Program-made: the position numbers and the translations under genes
The notes under the pieces: model-generated
What the model saw: only the letters and a program-made list of their open reading frames with translations
Told to the model about the DNA's origin: nothing
Database searches by the model: none
NCBI GenBank assembly: GCA_041658245.1
Contig: JBBAAM010000005.1
Coordinates: 38,049-102,048 of the forward strand
DNA from: Fen-1258 sp041658245
GTDB lineage: Bacteria; Bacteroidota; Ignavibacteria; Ignavibacteriales; Melioribacteraceae
Direction of reading: 5' to 3'
DNA: 64,000 nucleotides
Shown here: piece by piece, positions 35,398-44,375 of the stretch
How positions within the stretch are numbered: the first letter of the stretch is position 1
Layout of the letters: every line of letters begins with the position of its first letter

Positions 35398-36423
35398 ATG
35401 AAAACAGAAACTCTACATCTTGCACAATGGTGGGAACAAGCAGAAAACGGAAAACTGCTCTGCACGCTTTGTCCGCGCTACTGCACAATCGGTGAAGGAC
35501 AAGCGGGATTTTGTTTTATACGGCAAAATATTGATGGAAAACTTTATTCAACTGGTTACGGTCATCCAACAGGTTTTGCAATTGATCCGATAGAAAAAAA
35601 ACCACTCAATCATTTTCTACCCGGAACTGAAATTTTAAGTTTTGGAACAGCGGGATGTAATCTTGGATGCAAGTTCTGTCAGAACTGGTCAATCAGCAAA
35701 GCAAAATTAGACAGCGTTCATTCCCTCTCTGCTTCACCGGATGATGTTGTTGCCCTTGCTAAGAAACATAATGTTCCTTCTATAGCTTTTACATATAACG
35801 ATCCTGTGATCTTTGGTGAATATGTAATTGATATTTCTAAGATCGCACAGGAAGAAAATATTAAATCCGTAATGGTTACCGCCGGTTATATTGATAAGAA
35901 TGCACGTAAAGATGTTTTCAAATATATTGATGCTGCCAATGTTGATCTAAAAGCTTTCTCAGAAATTTTCTATCATAAATTAACTTACTCACATCTTCAT
36001 CATGTTCTAGATACTCTAATCTGGCTAAAAAAAGAAACTACTATTTGGTTTGAAATTACTACGCTTCTCATACCCGGTGAGAATGATTCTGAAGATGAGA
36101 CAAAAAAAATGTGCGGGTGGATTTTGGAAAATCTTGGAGATGATGTGCCTCTGCATTTTACTGCGTTTCATCCCGATTTTAAGTTGATAAATAAAGGGCG
36201 AACCCCGGCATCTACATTAATAAGGGCGCGACAGATTGCGCTTCAATCCGGAATAAAATATTGCTATGTGGGGAATATTCATGATTCAATCGGACAAAAT
36301 ACCTATTGCCCAAATTGCAGTCATAAACTTATTGTTAGAGACTGGCATTCTGTTAAGAGTTATAACTTAACAGGCAATAAATGTCCCTCGTGTGGCATTT
36401 TAATTGCCGGTGTTTTTTCCTAA
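35398..36423 (+). CDS. amrS: AmmeMemoRadiSam-type radical SAM enzyme (AmrS)
   Basis: 341 residues. The radical-SAM cluster motif is CNLGCKFCQNW (Cys87, Cys91, Cys94). An N-terminal block, CTLCPRYCTIGEGQAGFCFIRQN, and GHPTGFAIDPIEKKPLNHFLPGTEILSFGTAGC are typical of AmrS. The C-terminal Cys pairs (CPNCSHKL, CPSCGIL) form a second zinc or cluster site. The AmmeMemoRadiSam system usually pairs AmrS with AmrA and AmrB; neither partner is in this window, so it is an orphan here. Substrate unknown. Start at ATG 35398; relatives begin near the same residue. Confidence 0.88.
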   Translation: MKTETLHLAQWWEQAENGKLLCTLCPRYCTIGEGQAGFCFIRQNIDGKLYSTGYGHPTGFAIDPIEKKPLNHFLPGTEILSFGTAGCNLGCKFCQNWSISKAKLDSVHSLSASPDDVVALAKKHNVPSIAFTYNDPVIFGEYVIDISKIAQEENIKSVMVTAGYIDKNARKDVFKYIDAANVDLKAFSEIFYHKLTYSHLHHVLDTLIWLKKETTIWFEITTLLIPGENDSEDETKKMCGWILENLGDDVPLHFTAFHPDFKLINKGRTPASTLIRARQIALQSGIKYCYVGNIHDSIGQNTYCPNCSHKLIVRDWHSVKSYNLTGNKCPSCGILIAGVFS

Positions 36424-36537
36424 AAAAGTTGTTGTTTTAATTAATTTATTATGAATATATTGTTGCCTAAGATCTGTTTCTCATGAGAAAAACCCTTCTA
36501 AAAGAATATATTTTTTAATTAATAATTTGGAGTTGGT

Positions 36538-37050
36538 ATGAAAAAATTGAAACAACTTATTACTTTTTTCACTATCATATTGATGATCAGTTCATCAACT
36601 GTTAGTGCTCAAGGCGAAGGTAAACTTGGTGTTGTTGGTAAATTCTTTACTTCGCAAGAAGCAAATGTATTATTCGGTAAAGTCATCATCTCTATTCCAA
36701 TTAAAGCTAATGACTTAAGAAAAGCTCTCGTCAAAGCAAATCATTATGTCTTATTCGCCATAAAGAATAATCACATAGTCATTGGAGATGAAAATAGAAA
36801 CCCGTTAAGCGATGAAAATGAACAGCTTGATAAAAATGAGACAATGTACATCTTCAGCAAGAGTCAAGTTTTGAAATTATTAAATTCTGCAAATAATACG
36901 AAGACAGACACAAATATTTTTGTTGAGATTAGACCGGAAGTATTAACATTGACTGCTACCAATACATCCAGAGGGAATTCGGTTCAAGCATCTGCGGACG
37001 ATATTACTCTTGAGTTTGCTTTACCATGTCCACCAATATGTCCAGATTAA
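36538..37050 (+). CDS. Small secreted protein of unknown function
   Basis: 170 residues: a signal peptide (about 1-25, ending VSAQ) and an otherwise soluble domain with no motif I recognise (FTSQEANVLFGKVIISIPIKANDLRKALVKA, YVLFAIKNNHIVIGDENRNP). The C-terminus carries two Cys in PCPPICPD, possibly a disulfide. A GGAG ribosome site precedes the ATG. It is the first gene of a four-gene cluster with a membrane protein, a histidine kinase and a response regulator (24 bp to the next gene), so an extracytoplasmic ligand or modulator role is conceivable but inferred only from position. Confidence 0.7.
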   Translation: MKKLKQLITFFTIILMISSSTVSAQGEGKLGVVGKFFTSQEANVLFGKVIISIPIKANDLRKALVKANHYVLFAIKNNHIVIGDENRNPLSDENEQLDKNETMYIFSKSQVLKLLNSANNTKTDTNIFVEIRPEVLTLTATNTSRGNSVQASADDITLEFALPCPPICPD

Positions 37051-37074
37051 TTCTAATTAATTAAGACGAAAGTT

Positions 37075-37638
37075 TTGACAAAGTACTTAGTCTATTTCAG
37101 TATTTTAGTTTGGTTGTTCCCGCCAATCAGACAATTTCAATCAAGCAAGTTTTTCTTCTTTTTGATACTTGCTTTAATGGATCCTTTCGCACTTTTATAT
37201 GGTGAAATTTTTAAAAGTGCTATTACGTTTAATTATTATTTAATCGGAAATTATTTATTACTCGTCAGTATTCTTTGGAATAAAAATAAAACAGAAATAA
37301 ATTATTCTTTGATTGTTGGAGGATTGTTTTTTATAATTTTATTATTCACAATTAATTTCTCAGCAAAAGATCATCTTTTCATCGCAATTCTTCTTCAATT
37401 TATTCTTCTTATTGTCTTCTTAAAAACTTTTATCGTGGAATACGCAATTAATTCTAAATTAAATTTTTTCTATTTGGCATTAGTTTTTTATATACTAACA
37501 ATAATTTCAAAATTTCTAATTGTTCTAATAGGTTTTGTTGATGCAACTGCTTTTTTTAGTATTACAACAATCGCGCAGATATTCTTTGGACTCTTCTTTT
37601 CGCTCTACAGAGAAAATAAACCCGGAAAAACTGTTTAG
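37075..37638 (+). CDS. Polytopic membrane protein (6-7 helices) next to a sensor kinase
   Basis: 187 residues, almost entirely hydrophobic, with about six or seven membrane helices (for example YLVYFSILVWLF, FFFFLILALMDPFALLYG, NYLLLVSILW, LNFFYLALVFYILTIISKFLIVLIG). It has no catalytic motif and resembles the membrane sensory half of some histidine kinases, so it may be a separate input module for the kinase that follows. The start is TTG at 37075. Its 3' end overlaps the kinase reading frame. Confidence 0.65.
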   Translation: MTKYLVYFSILVWLFPPIRQFQSSKFFFFLILALMDPFALLYGEIFKSAITFNYYLIGNYLLLVSILWNKNKTEINYSLIVGGLFFIILLFTINFSAKDHLFIAILLQFILLIVFLKTFIVEYAINSKLNFFYLALVFYILTIISKFLIVLIGFVDATAFFSITTIAQIFFGLFFSLYRENKPGKTV

Positions 37639-38830
37639 CGTAGAGAATCCGCTATTATTTTCTTTGTTATTGCTTGTCCTAATCTTAGCGATAACTTTTA
37701 TCTATTATCGTTCTGTTATAATCCCTATGAGAAAGAAGCATCTTAAAGCAGAAGAAAACATGCGTCTTGAGAAAGCAGAATCAATTGCTCTTTTTGCAGA
37801 ACTTTCTCCCGATCCTATTTTCAGACTTGATGAATCCGGAAAAATAATTTTGGCAAATGATTCCGCACACAAAATTTTTCCGCATCATGTTTTACTTGGC
37901 GAGACAGCACAAAACCTTTTCCCTTTTATACAAAATAAAGAGATCAGAGAGATCATAGATGAAGAAAAAACTGTCAATCAATCTGCATTATTAGGAAATA
38001 ATTATTACCAATTCATTATTGAGGGCATTAGTAAGCTTAATTTCTGCCAGGTTTACGGACGCGATATAACCGAATTGAAAGACACTGAAAGCAGCTTAAA
38101 AGTAGCGTTAGTTAATGCGGAAGAATCTAAACGATTAAAGGAATACTTCTTAGCGCAAATCTCACATGAGATCCGTTCACCGTTGAATGTTATAGTTGGC
38201 TGTACTGATCTTTTGCTTGAAGAATCTAATGATGCGATCGACAGTGAGTTTGGCTCTATTCTACTTTCAATAAAAAATAACAGCAAGCGATTATATAGAA
38301 CATTTGACCTGCTGTTAAATATGTCTCAAATGCAAACCGGTAAATACGAAGTAAGATTGGAAAAGATAAATATCATGTCGCTTCTTAAAACCTTAAAAAA
38401 TGATTTTAATTCTTTGGCGGAAGAAAAGGGATTGGTTATTAATCTTACCAGTTCGTTACCTGATGACACAACAATTATAGCAGATCATTATTCAATGACA
38501 CAAATATTTGCAAACCTAATTGATAATTCGATAAAGTATACAAATAAAGGGGAAATCAATTGTACTATTTATCAAACTAATGCAAATGTTTGTGTTGATA
38601 TTTCCGATACCGGTAAAGGTATATCTAAAGAATACGTAAATAAACTTTTTGCACCCTTTACTCAAGAAGAAATGGGTTACACAAGGAGATACGATGGAAC
38701 CGGATTAGGATTAGCTCTAGCAAAAAATTTTGTTGACGTCAATAAAGCGCAGTTAAAAGTAAAAAGCGAATTAAATGTCGGTTCAACATTCACAGTAATA
38801 TTAAATGGAGATAAGAAATGGGGAATATAA
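37541..38830 (+). CDS. Sensor histidine kinase with PAS-like domain
   Basis: About 429 residues. One membrane helix (LLFSLLLLVLILAITFIYY) is followed by a PAS-like domain (ESIALFAELSPDPIFRLDESGKIILANDSAHKIF), a HisKA box FLAQISHEIRSPLN with the phospho-His, and a HATPase domain (N box IFANLIDNSIKYT, G1 DTGKGIS, G2 YDGTGLGLALAK). The frame opens upstream of ATG 37541 with two TTGs, overlapping the membrane-protein gene by about 100 bp; a start nearer the membrane helix cannot be excluded. It overlaps the response regulator by 13 bp, so they are certainly a pair. Confidence 0.9.
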   Translation: MQLLFLVLQQSRRYSLDSSFRSTEKINPEKLFSVENPLLFSLLLLVLILAITFIYYRSVIIPMRKKHLKAEENMRLEKAESIALFAELSPDPIFRLDESGKIILANDSAHKIFPHHVLLGETAQNLFPFIQNKEIREIIDEEKTVNQSALLGNNYYQFIIEGISKLNFCQVYGRDITELKDTESSLKVALVNAEESKRLKEYFLAQISHEIRSPLNVIVGCTDLLLEESNDAIDSEFGSILLSIKNNSKRLYRTFDLLLNMSQMQTGKYEVRLEKINIMSLLKTLKNDFNSLAEEKGLVINLTSSLPDDTTIIADHYSMTQIFANLIDNSIKYTNKGEINCTIYQTNANVCVDISDTGKGISKEYVNKLFAPFTQEEMGYTRRYDGTGLGLALAKNFVDVNKAQLKVKSELNVGSTFTVILNGDKKWGI

Positions 38831-39255
38831 GAGAACAGAAGCCCAGACTTCTAATAACTGAAGACGATTATGAAAATCAAAAATTTCTTGAATTGTTTCT
38901 CAAGAAATATTTCACAATCGATATATGCGATTCATCCGAATCTTTCTATGCTTTAATGAATAATGGAAACTATGACATTATCTTAATGGATATTTCTATT
39001 AAAGGAAAGAAAGACGGTCTTGAATTAACAAGAGAGTTAAAGAATGATCCGAATTATTCTAACATCCCGGTTATCTGTTATACTGCACATGCATTTAATC
39101 AAGACAGATTAAATGCTCTTGATGCCGGATGTGATGCTTATTTAAGTAAACCATCGGATATACATACTCTTCTTAACTCATTATTTGATCTTCTACGAGA
39201 GAAAGAGAATGCTGTCGTAGGATCTAATCACGTACAGGGTTTTGCAACATCATAA
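38818..39255 (+). CDS. Single-domain response regulator
   Basis: 145 residues of receiver domain only: acidic pair Glu-Asp-Asp at 15-17, phospho-acceptor Asp58 in IILMDISI, conserved Thr in CYTAHAF and Lys in YLSKPSD. No output domain, so it probably acts by protein contact, CheY-like or as a relay partner. It overlaps the kinase gene by 13 bp and should be phosphorylated by it. The last residues (NAVVGSNHVQGFATS) are outside the fold. Confidence 0.92.
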   Translation: MGNIREQKPRLLITEDDYENQKFLELFLKKYFTIDICDSSESFYALMNNGNYDIILMDISIKGKKDGLELTRELKNDPNYSNIPVICYTAHAFNQDRLNALDAGCDAYLSKPSDIHTLLNSLFDLLREKENAVVGSNHVQGFATS

Positions 39256-39262
39256 AAATAGA

Positions 39263-39574
39263 AGAGGTTGTGTCAAAAGTAATTATTCAGTCACCTTACG
39301 CAAGGTGTCATTCTGAACGGAACGAAGTGGAGTGAAGAATCTAATAATCGAGCAAAAAATAAGTTTTTAGATTCTTCGCTTCGCTCCAGAATGACAATTA
39401 ATAATGTTTTTGCGTAAGGTGAGTTATTCAAATAAAAAATCTGCGAAAATCAGTTTACCCCGTGGAATAGCATTTGTGTTTTTGAAACAATTTGATTCTT
39501 AATTTATTCCACGGGGTGGATCTATGTCATCCGTGTACTGTTTTTATAATTATTTTACTTTTGAGACAGCCTCT
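39263..39574. repeat. 312-bp inverted-repeat composite element with a MITE nested inside
   Basis: Outer 18-bp arms AGAGGTTGTGTCAAAAGT (39263-39280) and its inverted partner with two mismatches (39557-39574). Inside are MITE-like element B (39290-39423) and a perfect 13-bp inverted repeat, ACCCCGTGGAATA (39457-39469) with TATTCCACGGGGT (39505-39517). It fills the whole gap between the response regulator and ahcY, with no coding sequence. Confidence 0.7.
39290..39423. mobile_element. MITE-like element B with 7-bp target duplication
   Basis: 134 bp; ends TCACCTTACGCAA and TTGCGTAAGGTGA, flanked by TTATTCA on both sides (39283-39289 and 39424-39430). The interior is the GTCATTCTGAACGGAACGAAG palindrome. 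Same family as elements A and C and the IS end at 63881. Confidence 0.85.
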
Positions 39575-39603
39575 TTTTTTGTAAAAGAATTATTTTACAA
39601 AAA

Positions 39604-40923
39604 TTAATATCTGTAATAATCCGGCTTGTAAGGACCTTCAGCTTTAACACCAATATATTTCGCTTGTTTTTCATTTAGCAGATCCAATTCAACACCAATT
39701 TTTTCTAAATGCAATCTTGCTACTTGTTCATCAAGATGTTTTGGAAGCGTGTAAACTTTATTCTCATATTTATCGGAATGATTCCAAAGCTCGAGTTGGG
39801 CAAGGACTTGATTTGTAAATGAATTGGACATAACAAAAGACGGATGCCCTGTTGCGCAGCCAAGATTAACTAATCTTCCTTCAGCCAATACAATAATATC
39901 TTTACCGTCAACAGTGTATTTATCAACTTGAGGTTTGATAGTGTCTTTTGTGTTTCCATAATTGTCGTTTAACCAAGCCATATCAATTTCATTATCAAAA
40001 TGTCCGATGTTACAAACTATGGCTTTATCTTTCATCAATCTAAAATGTTCTTCAGTTATTATATCAATATTTCCTGTAGCAGTAACAATTATATCAGCAC
40101 GAGGGACGGCATTTTTCATTTTCTTAACTTCATAACCATCCATCGCAGCTTGCAGTGCACAAATAGGATCAATTTCAGAAACGATTACTCTAACTCCCGC
40201 GCTTCTTAAAGATTGTGCAGAACCTTTTCCAACATCGCCATAACCGGCAACCACTGCTACTTTACCCGCCATCATTAAATCTGTTGCTCTTCGGATTGCA
40301 TCAACTAAAGATTCACGACAGCCGTATTTGTTATCAAATTTAGATTTTGTAACGGAATCATTTACATTGAAAGCCGGAATTGGAAGTGTCCCTTCTTTCA
40401 CTCTATCGTATAAACGATGAACACCCGTTGTAGTTTCTTCAGAGATTCCTTTTATACTCTTCACTAACTCGGGGAATTTATCTAAAACCATATTGGTTAA
40501 ATCACCGCCGTCATCTAAGATCATGTTCAACGGTTTTTTATCATCGCCGAAGAATAAAGTTTGTTCAATACACCAATCGAATTCTTCGAGCGTCATTCCC
40601 TTCCAAGCATAAACAGAAATGCCTGCAGCAGCAATTGCGGCAGCGGCATGATCTTGTGTAGAAAAAATATTGCATGAAGACCATTTTACTTCAGCTCCTA
40701 ATTCAATCAATGTTTCAATAAGAACTGCGGTTTGAATTGTCATGTGAAGACATCCGGCAATTCGAGCTCCCTTAAATGGTTTTGTCTTGCCATATTGTTT
40801 TCTTAACGACATTAATCCGGGCATTTCCGCTTCGGCTAATTTAATTTCTTTTCTTCCCCATTCGGCAAGAGATATATCTTTTACTTTATAATCCATAGTT
40901 TTCGTTTCAACTGCTTGACTCAT
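39604..40923 (-). CDS. ahcY: Adenosylhomocysteinase
   Basis: 439 residues. It hydrolyses S-adenosylhomocysteine to adenosine and homocysteine in the cytoplasm, using bound NAD. GCLHMTIQTAVLIETL, SSCNIFSTQDHAAAA and the NAD site VVAGYGDVGKGSAQSLR are diagnostic, and the C-terminal KPDYYRY carries the conserved Lys-Tyr that reaches the neighbour's NAD site. Length is normal. It is 17 bp downstream of metK and therefore in one operon that makes and recycles the methyl donor. Confidence 0.97.
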   Translation of the reverse strand: MSQAVETKTMDYKVKDISLAEWGRKEIKLAEAEMPGLMSLRKQYGKTKPFKGARIAGCLHMTIQTAVLIETLIELGAEVKWSSCNIFSTQDHAAAAIAAAGISVYAWKGMTLEEFDWCIEQTLFFGDDKKPLNMILDDGGDLTNMVLDKFPELVKSIKGISEETTTGVHRLYDRVKEGTLPIPAFNVNDSVTKSKFDNKYGCRESLVDAIRRATDLMMAGKVAVVAGYGDVGKGSAQSLRSAGVRVIVSEIDPICALQAAMDGYEVKKMKNAVPRADIIVTATGNIDIITEEHFRLMKDKAIVCNIGHFDNEIDMAWLNDNYGNTKDTIKPQVDKYTVDGKDIIVLAEGRLVNLGCATGHPSFVMSNSFTNQVLAQLELWNHSDKYENKVYTLPKHLDEQVARLHLEKIGVELDLLNEKQAKYIGVKAEGPYKPDYYRY

Positions 40924-40940
40924 TTTACTTCCCTTTTTAA

Positions 40941-42083
40941 TTATAAATATTTTTTAAACGTCGCAACTAAATCCAATTGTTCCCATGTAAAGTCTTTTTC
41001 GTTCCTGCCGAAGTGACCGTACGAAGAAGTTTTCTGATAGATCGGTCTGAGTAATTTAAGCCGCTTAATAATTCCACGTGGTGTAAGATCCACTTCTTTC
41101 TTGATCATGTTTGCAATTTTTAGATCGGAAATTTTACCGGTTCCTTTTGTATTAACATATACCGATACCGGCTCTGCAACACCAATTGCATAAGCAAACT
41201 GAACCAAACATTCTTTAGCAATTTTAGCAGCAACAACATTTTTAGCAATATGTCGTGCGGCATAAGTTGCGCTTCGGTCAACTTTGGATGGATCTTTACC
41301 GGAGAATGCACCGCCGCCGTGCGGAGCCCAGCCGCCGTATGTGTCAACAATAATTTTTCTCCCTGTCAATCCGCTGTCTCCATGCGGTCCGCCGATTTCA
41401 AATCTTCCGGTTGGATTAACAAAATATTTTGTTCTGCTATCAATATATTTTGCCGGAATTACTTTTTTAATGATGTGTTTTATTACATCATCCTTAATTT
41501 TTTTCTGAGAAACATCACCATCATGCTGGGTAGAGATTACAACGGCATCTACACGCAGAGGTTTATTCTTATCATCATATTCAATTGTTACTTGAGATTT
41601 TGCATCAGGTCTTAAGTAAGGCATTAGTTGCGGATTTTTTTTGCGTACATCCGCAAGACGTTTAACTAATTTATGTGCATAAACAATCGGCATCGGCATT
41701 AACTCAGGAGTTTGATCACATGCATAACCGAACATGATTCCTTGATCCCCCGCCCCGCCTGTATCAACACCCATAGCGATATCGGGTGATTGTGCGTGAA
41801 TTGCATTCAGCACACCGCAAGATTCGGAATCAAATTTATATTCTGCTTTTGTATAACCAATGTTACGAATTGTTTTTCTAACGACAGATTCAACATCAAT
41901 ATAAGCGCTTGTGGTAACTTCACCGCCGACTACAACAAGTCCTGTAGTAACAAACGTTTCGCAAGCTACACGTGCTTTTGGGTCTTTTGAAAAAATCGCA
42001 TCTAGTATTCCGTCTGATATTGCATCGCAGACTTTATCCGGATGACCTTCAGAAACGGATTCTGAAGTGAATAAGTATGACAT
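40941..42083 (-). CDS. metK: S-adenosylmethionine synthase
   Basis: 380 residues. It makes SAM from methionine and ATP. Signatures: TSESVSEGHPDKVCDAISD at 6-24, GAGDQGIMFGYA near 115, the P-loop-like GGGAFSGKDPSKVDRSATY near 255 and DLTPRGIIKRLKL near 345. It lies between a nucleotidyltransferase gene (16-bp gap) and ahcY (17-bp gap). No SAM riboswitch was seen in front of this operon. Confidence 0.97.
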   Translation of the reverse strand: MSYLFTSESVSEGHPDKVCDAISDGILDAIFSKDPKARVACETFVTTGLVVVGGEVTTSAYIDVESVVRKTIRNIGYTKAEYKFDSESCGVLNAIHAQSPDIAMGVDTGGAGDQGIMFGYACDQTPELMPMPIVYAHKLVKRLADVRKKNPQLMPYLRPDAKSQVTIEYDDKNKPLRVDAVVISTQHDGDVSQKKIKDDVIKHIIKKVIPAKYIDSRTKYFVNPTGRFEIGGPHGDSGLTGRKIIVDTYGGWAPHGGGAFSGKDPSKVDRSATYAARHIAKNVVAAKIAKECLVQFAYAIGVAEPVSVYVNTKGTGKISDLKIANMIKKEVDLTPRGIIKRLKLLRPIYQKTSSYGHFGRNEKDFTWEQLDLVATFKKYL

Positions 42084-42099
42084 CTGTTCCTCTATTAAT

Positions 42100-43077
42100 T
42101 TAATTAAATTCTATTTCGGATGAATCTCCGGTATTTAACTTTCTAAAATTGCTTCTCACAATTGCATTATTTCCGATGATTGAATTTTCAAGCATTGCTT
42201 TTTCAATCTTTGCACCGGAACTAATAATTGAATTGCGAATAATTGAATCAGTGATTTCACAATTATCTGATATTGTTGTAAATGGACCAATAACAGAATT
42301 TTTTATTATTGCACTTTCAGAAATGAAAACCGGATCATTAATAACAACATTTTCAACCCTTCTATTGGTTCCGCGTTTTGTTAACAGAAATTGATTTGTA
42401 GATAGAAGGGTTTCCGGTTTACCGCAATCGTACCATCCTTCTACTTGAAATGTTGTTAAACTCTCTCCTTTATCAATCATGATTTGAAGAGCATCGGTTA
42501 ATTGATATTCTCCGCGAGTTTTTATTTTCTTATTAAAAAGTTCGTTCAATGAATCTTTCAATACGTTCGAGTTTGTAATATAATACAATCCTACAAGTGC
42601 GAGTTTTGAAATCAGTTCTTTAGGCTTTTCAATTAGTTTAATAATTTTTTCATTTTCACAAACAGCAACTCCAAACCTTGAAGGATCGTCAACTATCTTA
42701 ACACCAAGTGAACTGTTCTTTTTCAGAAAAATTTTTTTTAGATCTACATCAAAGATTGTATCGCCGAGTATTATGAATATTTCATCATCATCAAAAGTAG
42801 GAACAGCAACCTGAATTGCATGCCCTAATCCTAGAGCTTCTTCCTGCTCAACAAAATCCGCTTTTAGAGATGGAAATTCTTTATGAACATATTCAACAAT
42901 TTTTTCGCCGAGATATCCTGTAACAAAAGTAGCTTTGGTAATTTTCTCGGCAAGTAATTTTTCAATTATATGCCCGAGAATCGGTTTACCGCCAACATTG
43001 AGTAAAACTTTGGGAAGAGAATATGTATGCGGTTTAAGACGTGTGCCAATTCCTGCTGCCGGTATTACTGCCCTCAA
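42100..43077 (-). CDS. Sugar-phosphate nucleotidyltransferase with C-terminal beta-helix
   Basis: About 325 residues. The N-terminal domain (RAVIPAAGIGTRLKPHTYSLPKVLLNVGGKP) is the NTP-transferase signature of enzymes activating sugar-1-phosphates; LGHAIQ and EGWYDCGKPETLL follow. The C-terminal part (FISESAIIKNSVIGPFTTISDNCEITDS) has hexapeptide beta-helix repeats. Base and sugar specificity (dTTP or UTP; glucose-like) cannot be fixed. The start is TTG at 43077, directly preceded by GAAGGAAATTT; the frame opens further to another TTG at 43143 with no ribosome site. First gene of the metK-ahcY operon. Confidence 0.85.
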   Translation of the reverse strand: MRAVIPAAGIGTRLKPHTYSLPKVLLNVGGKPILGHIIEKLLAEKITKATFVTGYLGEKIVEYVHKEFPSLKADFVEQEEALGLGHAIQVAVPTFDDDEIFIILGDTIFDVDLKKIFLKKNSSLGVKIVDDPSRFGVAVCENEKIIKLIEKPKELISKLALVGLYYITNSNVLKDSLNELFNKKIKTRGEYQLTDALQIMIDKGESLTTFQVEGWYDCGKPETLLSTNQFLLTKRGTNRRVENVVINDPVFISESAIIKNSVIGPFTTISDNCEITDSIIRNSIISSGAKIEKAMLENSIIGNNAIVRSNFRKLNTGDSSEIEFN

Positions 43078-43175
43078 AAATTTCCTTCGTTGTTTAAAAT
43101 CACGTGGCAATTTAATTAATAGGTTGGCGTTTATCAAACCCAACGAAAAAGCAATTATAAGTTATGAATTATTAA

Positions 43176-43314
43176 CTAACCTTATGCAAGGTCATTCTGA
43201 ACGGAACGAAGTGGAGTGAAGAATCTCGGGATCGAGCAAAAAAGAAGTTTTAGATTCTTCTCCCGATGAATCGGGATCAGAATGACAAATCATAATTAAT
43301 TTGCATAAAGTGAG
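43176..43314. mobile_element. MITE-like element C
   Basis: 139 bp; ends TAACCTTATGCAA and TTTGCATAAAGTGA, flanked by TTATTAA (43169-43175) and ATATTAA (43315-43321), which differ by one base. The interior is the GTCATTCTGAACGGAACGAAG palindrome. Its ends have decayed more than those of elements A and B. Confidence 0.8.
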
Positions 43315-43321
43315 ATATTAA

Positions 43322-43370
43322 TTTTGTTTTTTGGATTTTGAGTTTTGAATTTATGATTTTGGATATAAGA
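43322..43370. repeat. Heptanucleotide array (7 units) before the FabK-like gene
   Basis: TTTTGTT, TTTTGGA, TTTTGAG, TTTTGAA, TTTATGA, TTTTGGA, TATAAGA. It directly abuts MITE element C and ends about 30 bp before the next start codon. Confidence 0.7.
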
Positions 43371-43400
43371 AAATGAACAGAACACAAAATGTGATTGATA

Positions 43401-44345
43401 ATGGAAATTAATAACCGCATTACAAAACTCTTTGGAATTAAACATCCGATCATTCAAGCAGGAATGGTTTGGGTTAGCGGGTGGAAACTTGCATCGGCAG
43501 TTTCTAATAACGGCGGATTAGGTTTAATCGGCTCCGGCTCAATGAAACCCGATCTTTTACGTGAACATATTCAAAAATGTAAAAAAGCAACTGATGAACC
43601 ATTCGGTGTAAATGTCCCTCTTCTTCGAAGTGATGCGGCTGATTTGATAAAAGTGATAATCGAAGAAAATGTAAAAATTGTTTTTTCATCTGCCGGACAT
43701 CCGGGAAAATATATTGACGCGTTGAAAAAAAATAATATTACTGTTGTTCATGTTGTGCCGTCATTAAAATATGCACTCAAAGCAGAAAGCGTTGGGTGTG
43801 ATGCTGTGGTTGGTGAAGGCGTTGAAGCCGGAGGACATAACGGCGCAGATGAAATCACAACTTTTTGTTTGATACCCCAACTTGTTGATGCTTTAAAAAT
43901 TCCGGTAATTGCTGCAGGTGGAATTGCAGATGGAAGAGGAATTCTTGCCGCGCTTTCTCTTGGTGCTGAAGGCGTGCAGATAGGAACTCGATTTGCGGTG
44001 ACTGAAGAATCATCTGCACATCCCAACTATAAAAAGAAAGTTGTTGGAGCAAAAGATAACGATACTATTCTTGTTCTTAAAAAAATTGGAATGGCAAGAA
44101 TGATCAAGAATGATTTTACTTCAATCGTTCATAAAGAAGAATTAAATGGTGCTGATGAAGAGAAATTAAAATTGTTGTTAGGAGAAAAACGTGAGCGGCT
44201 CGGAATCTTTGAAGGAGACGAACAAAACGGTCTGATGGAAGCCGGACAAGGTTCAGGATTAATAAAAGAAATTCTTACTGTTAAAGATTTGATGGAAAAA
44301 TTAATAAATGAATATGATGATGCATTACAAAAAATTCGCAGATAA
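43401..44345 (+). CDS. FMN-dependent nitronate monooxygenase / FabK-like enoyl reductase family protein
   Basis: 314 residues, TIM-barrel flavoprotein. ITKLFGIKHPIIQAGMVWVSGWKLASAVSNNGGLGLIGSGSM at the N-terminus, GVEAGGHNG near 150 and AAGGIADGRGILAALSLGAEGVQIGTRFAVTEES near 175-210 are shared by FabK enoyl-ACP reductases and nitronate monooxygenases. I cannot separate the two roles by eye; the compact length and GHNG site fit either. The ATG at 43401 is preferred over TTG 43395. No fatty-acid genes are adjacent. Confidence 0.82.
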   Translation: MEINNRITKLFGIKHPIIQAGMVWVSGWKLASAVSNNGGLGLIGSGSMKPDLLREHIQKCKKATDEPFGVNVPLLRSDAADLIKVIIEENVKIVFSSAGHPGKYIDALKKNNITVVHVVPSLKYALKAESVGCDAVVGEGVEAGGHNGADEITTFCLIPQLVDALKIPVIAAGGIADGRGILAALSLGAEGVQIGTRFAVTEESSAHPNYKKKVVGAKDNDTILVLKKIGMARMIKNDFTSIVHKEELNGADEEKLKLLLGEKRERLGIFEGDEQNGLMEAGQGSGLIKEILTVKDLMEKLINEYDDALQKIRR

Positions 44346-44352
44346 AAATAAA

Positions 44353-44374
44353 AAGGGCGAGAGAGCTCACCCTT
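44353..44374 (+). terminator. Possible 3' hairpin after the FabK-like gene
   Basis: AAGGGCGAG and CTCACCCTT pair with one mismatch around AGAG, 8 bp after the stop codon. It is not followed by a T run, so only weak termination is likely. Confidence 0.45.
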
Positions 44375-44375
44375 A

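Noticed and set aside
43144..43400. SAM riboswitch before the metK operon
   Set aside because: The leader consists of a MITE and a heptamer array; none of the conserved SAM-I, SAM-II or SAM-IV elements could be traced.
43748..44026. Open frame opposite the FabK-like gene
   Set aside because: Shadow frame with low-complexity Pro/Ala/Ser content.
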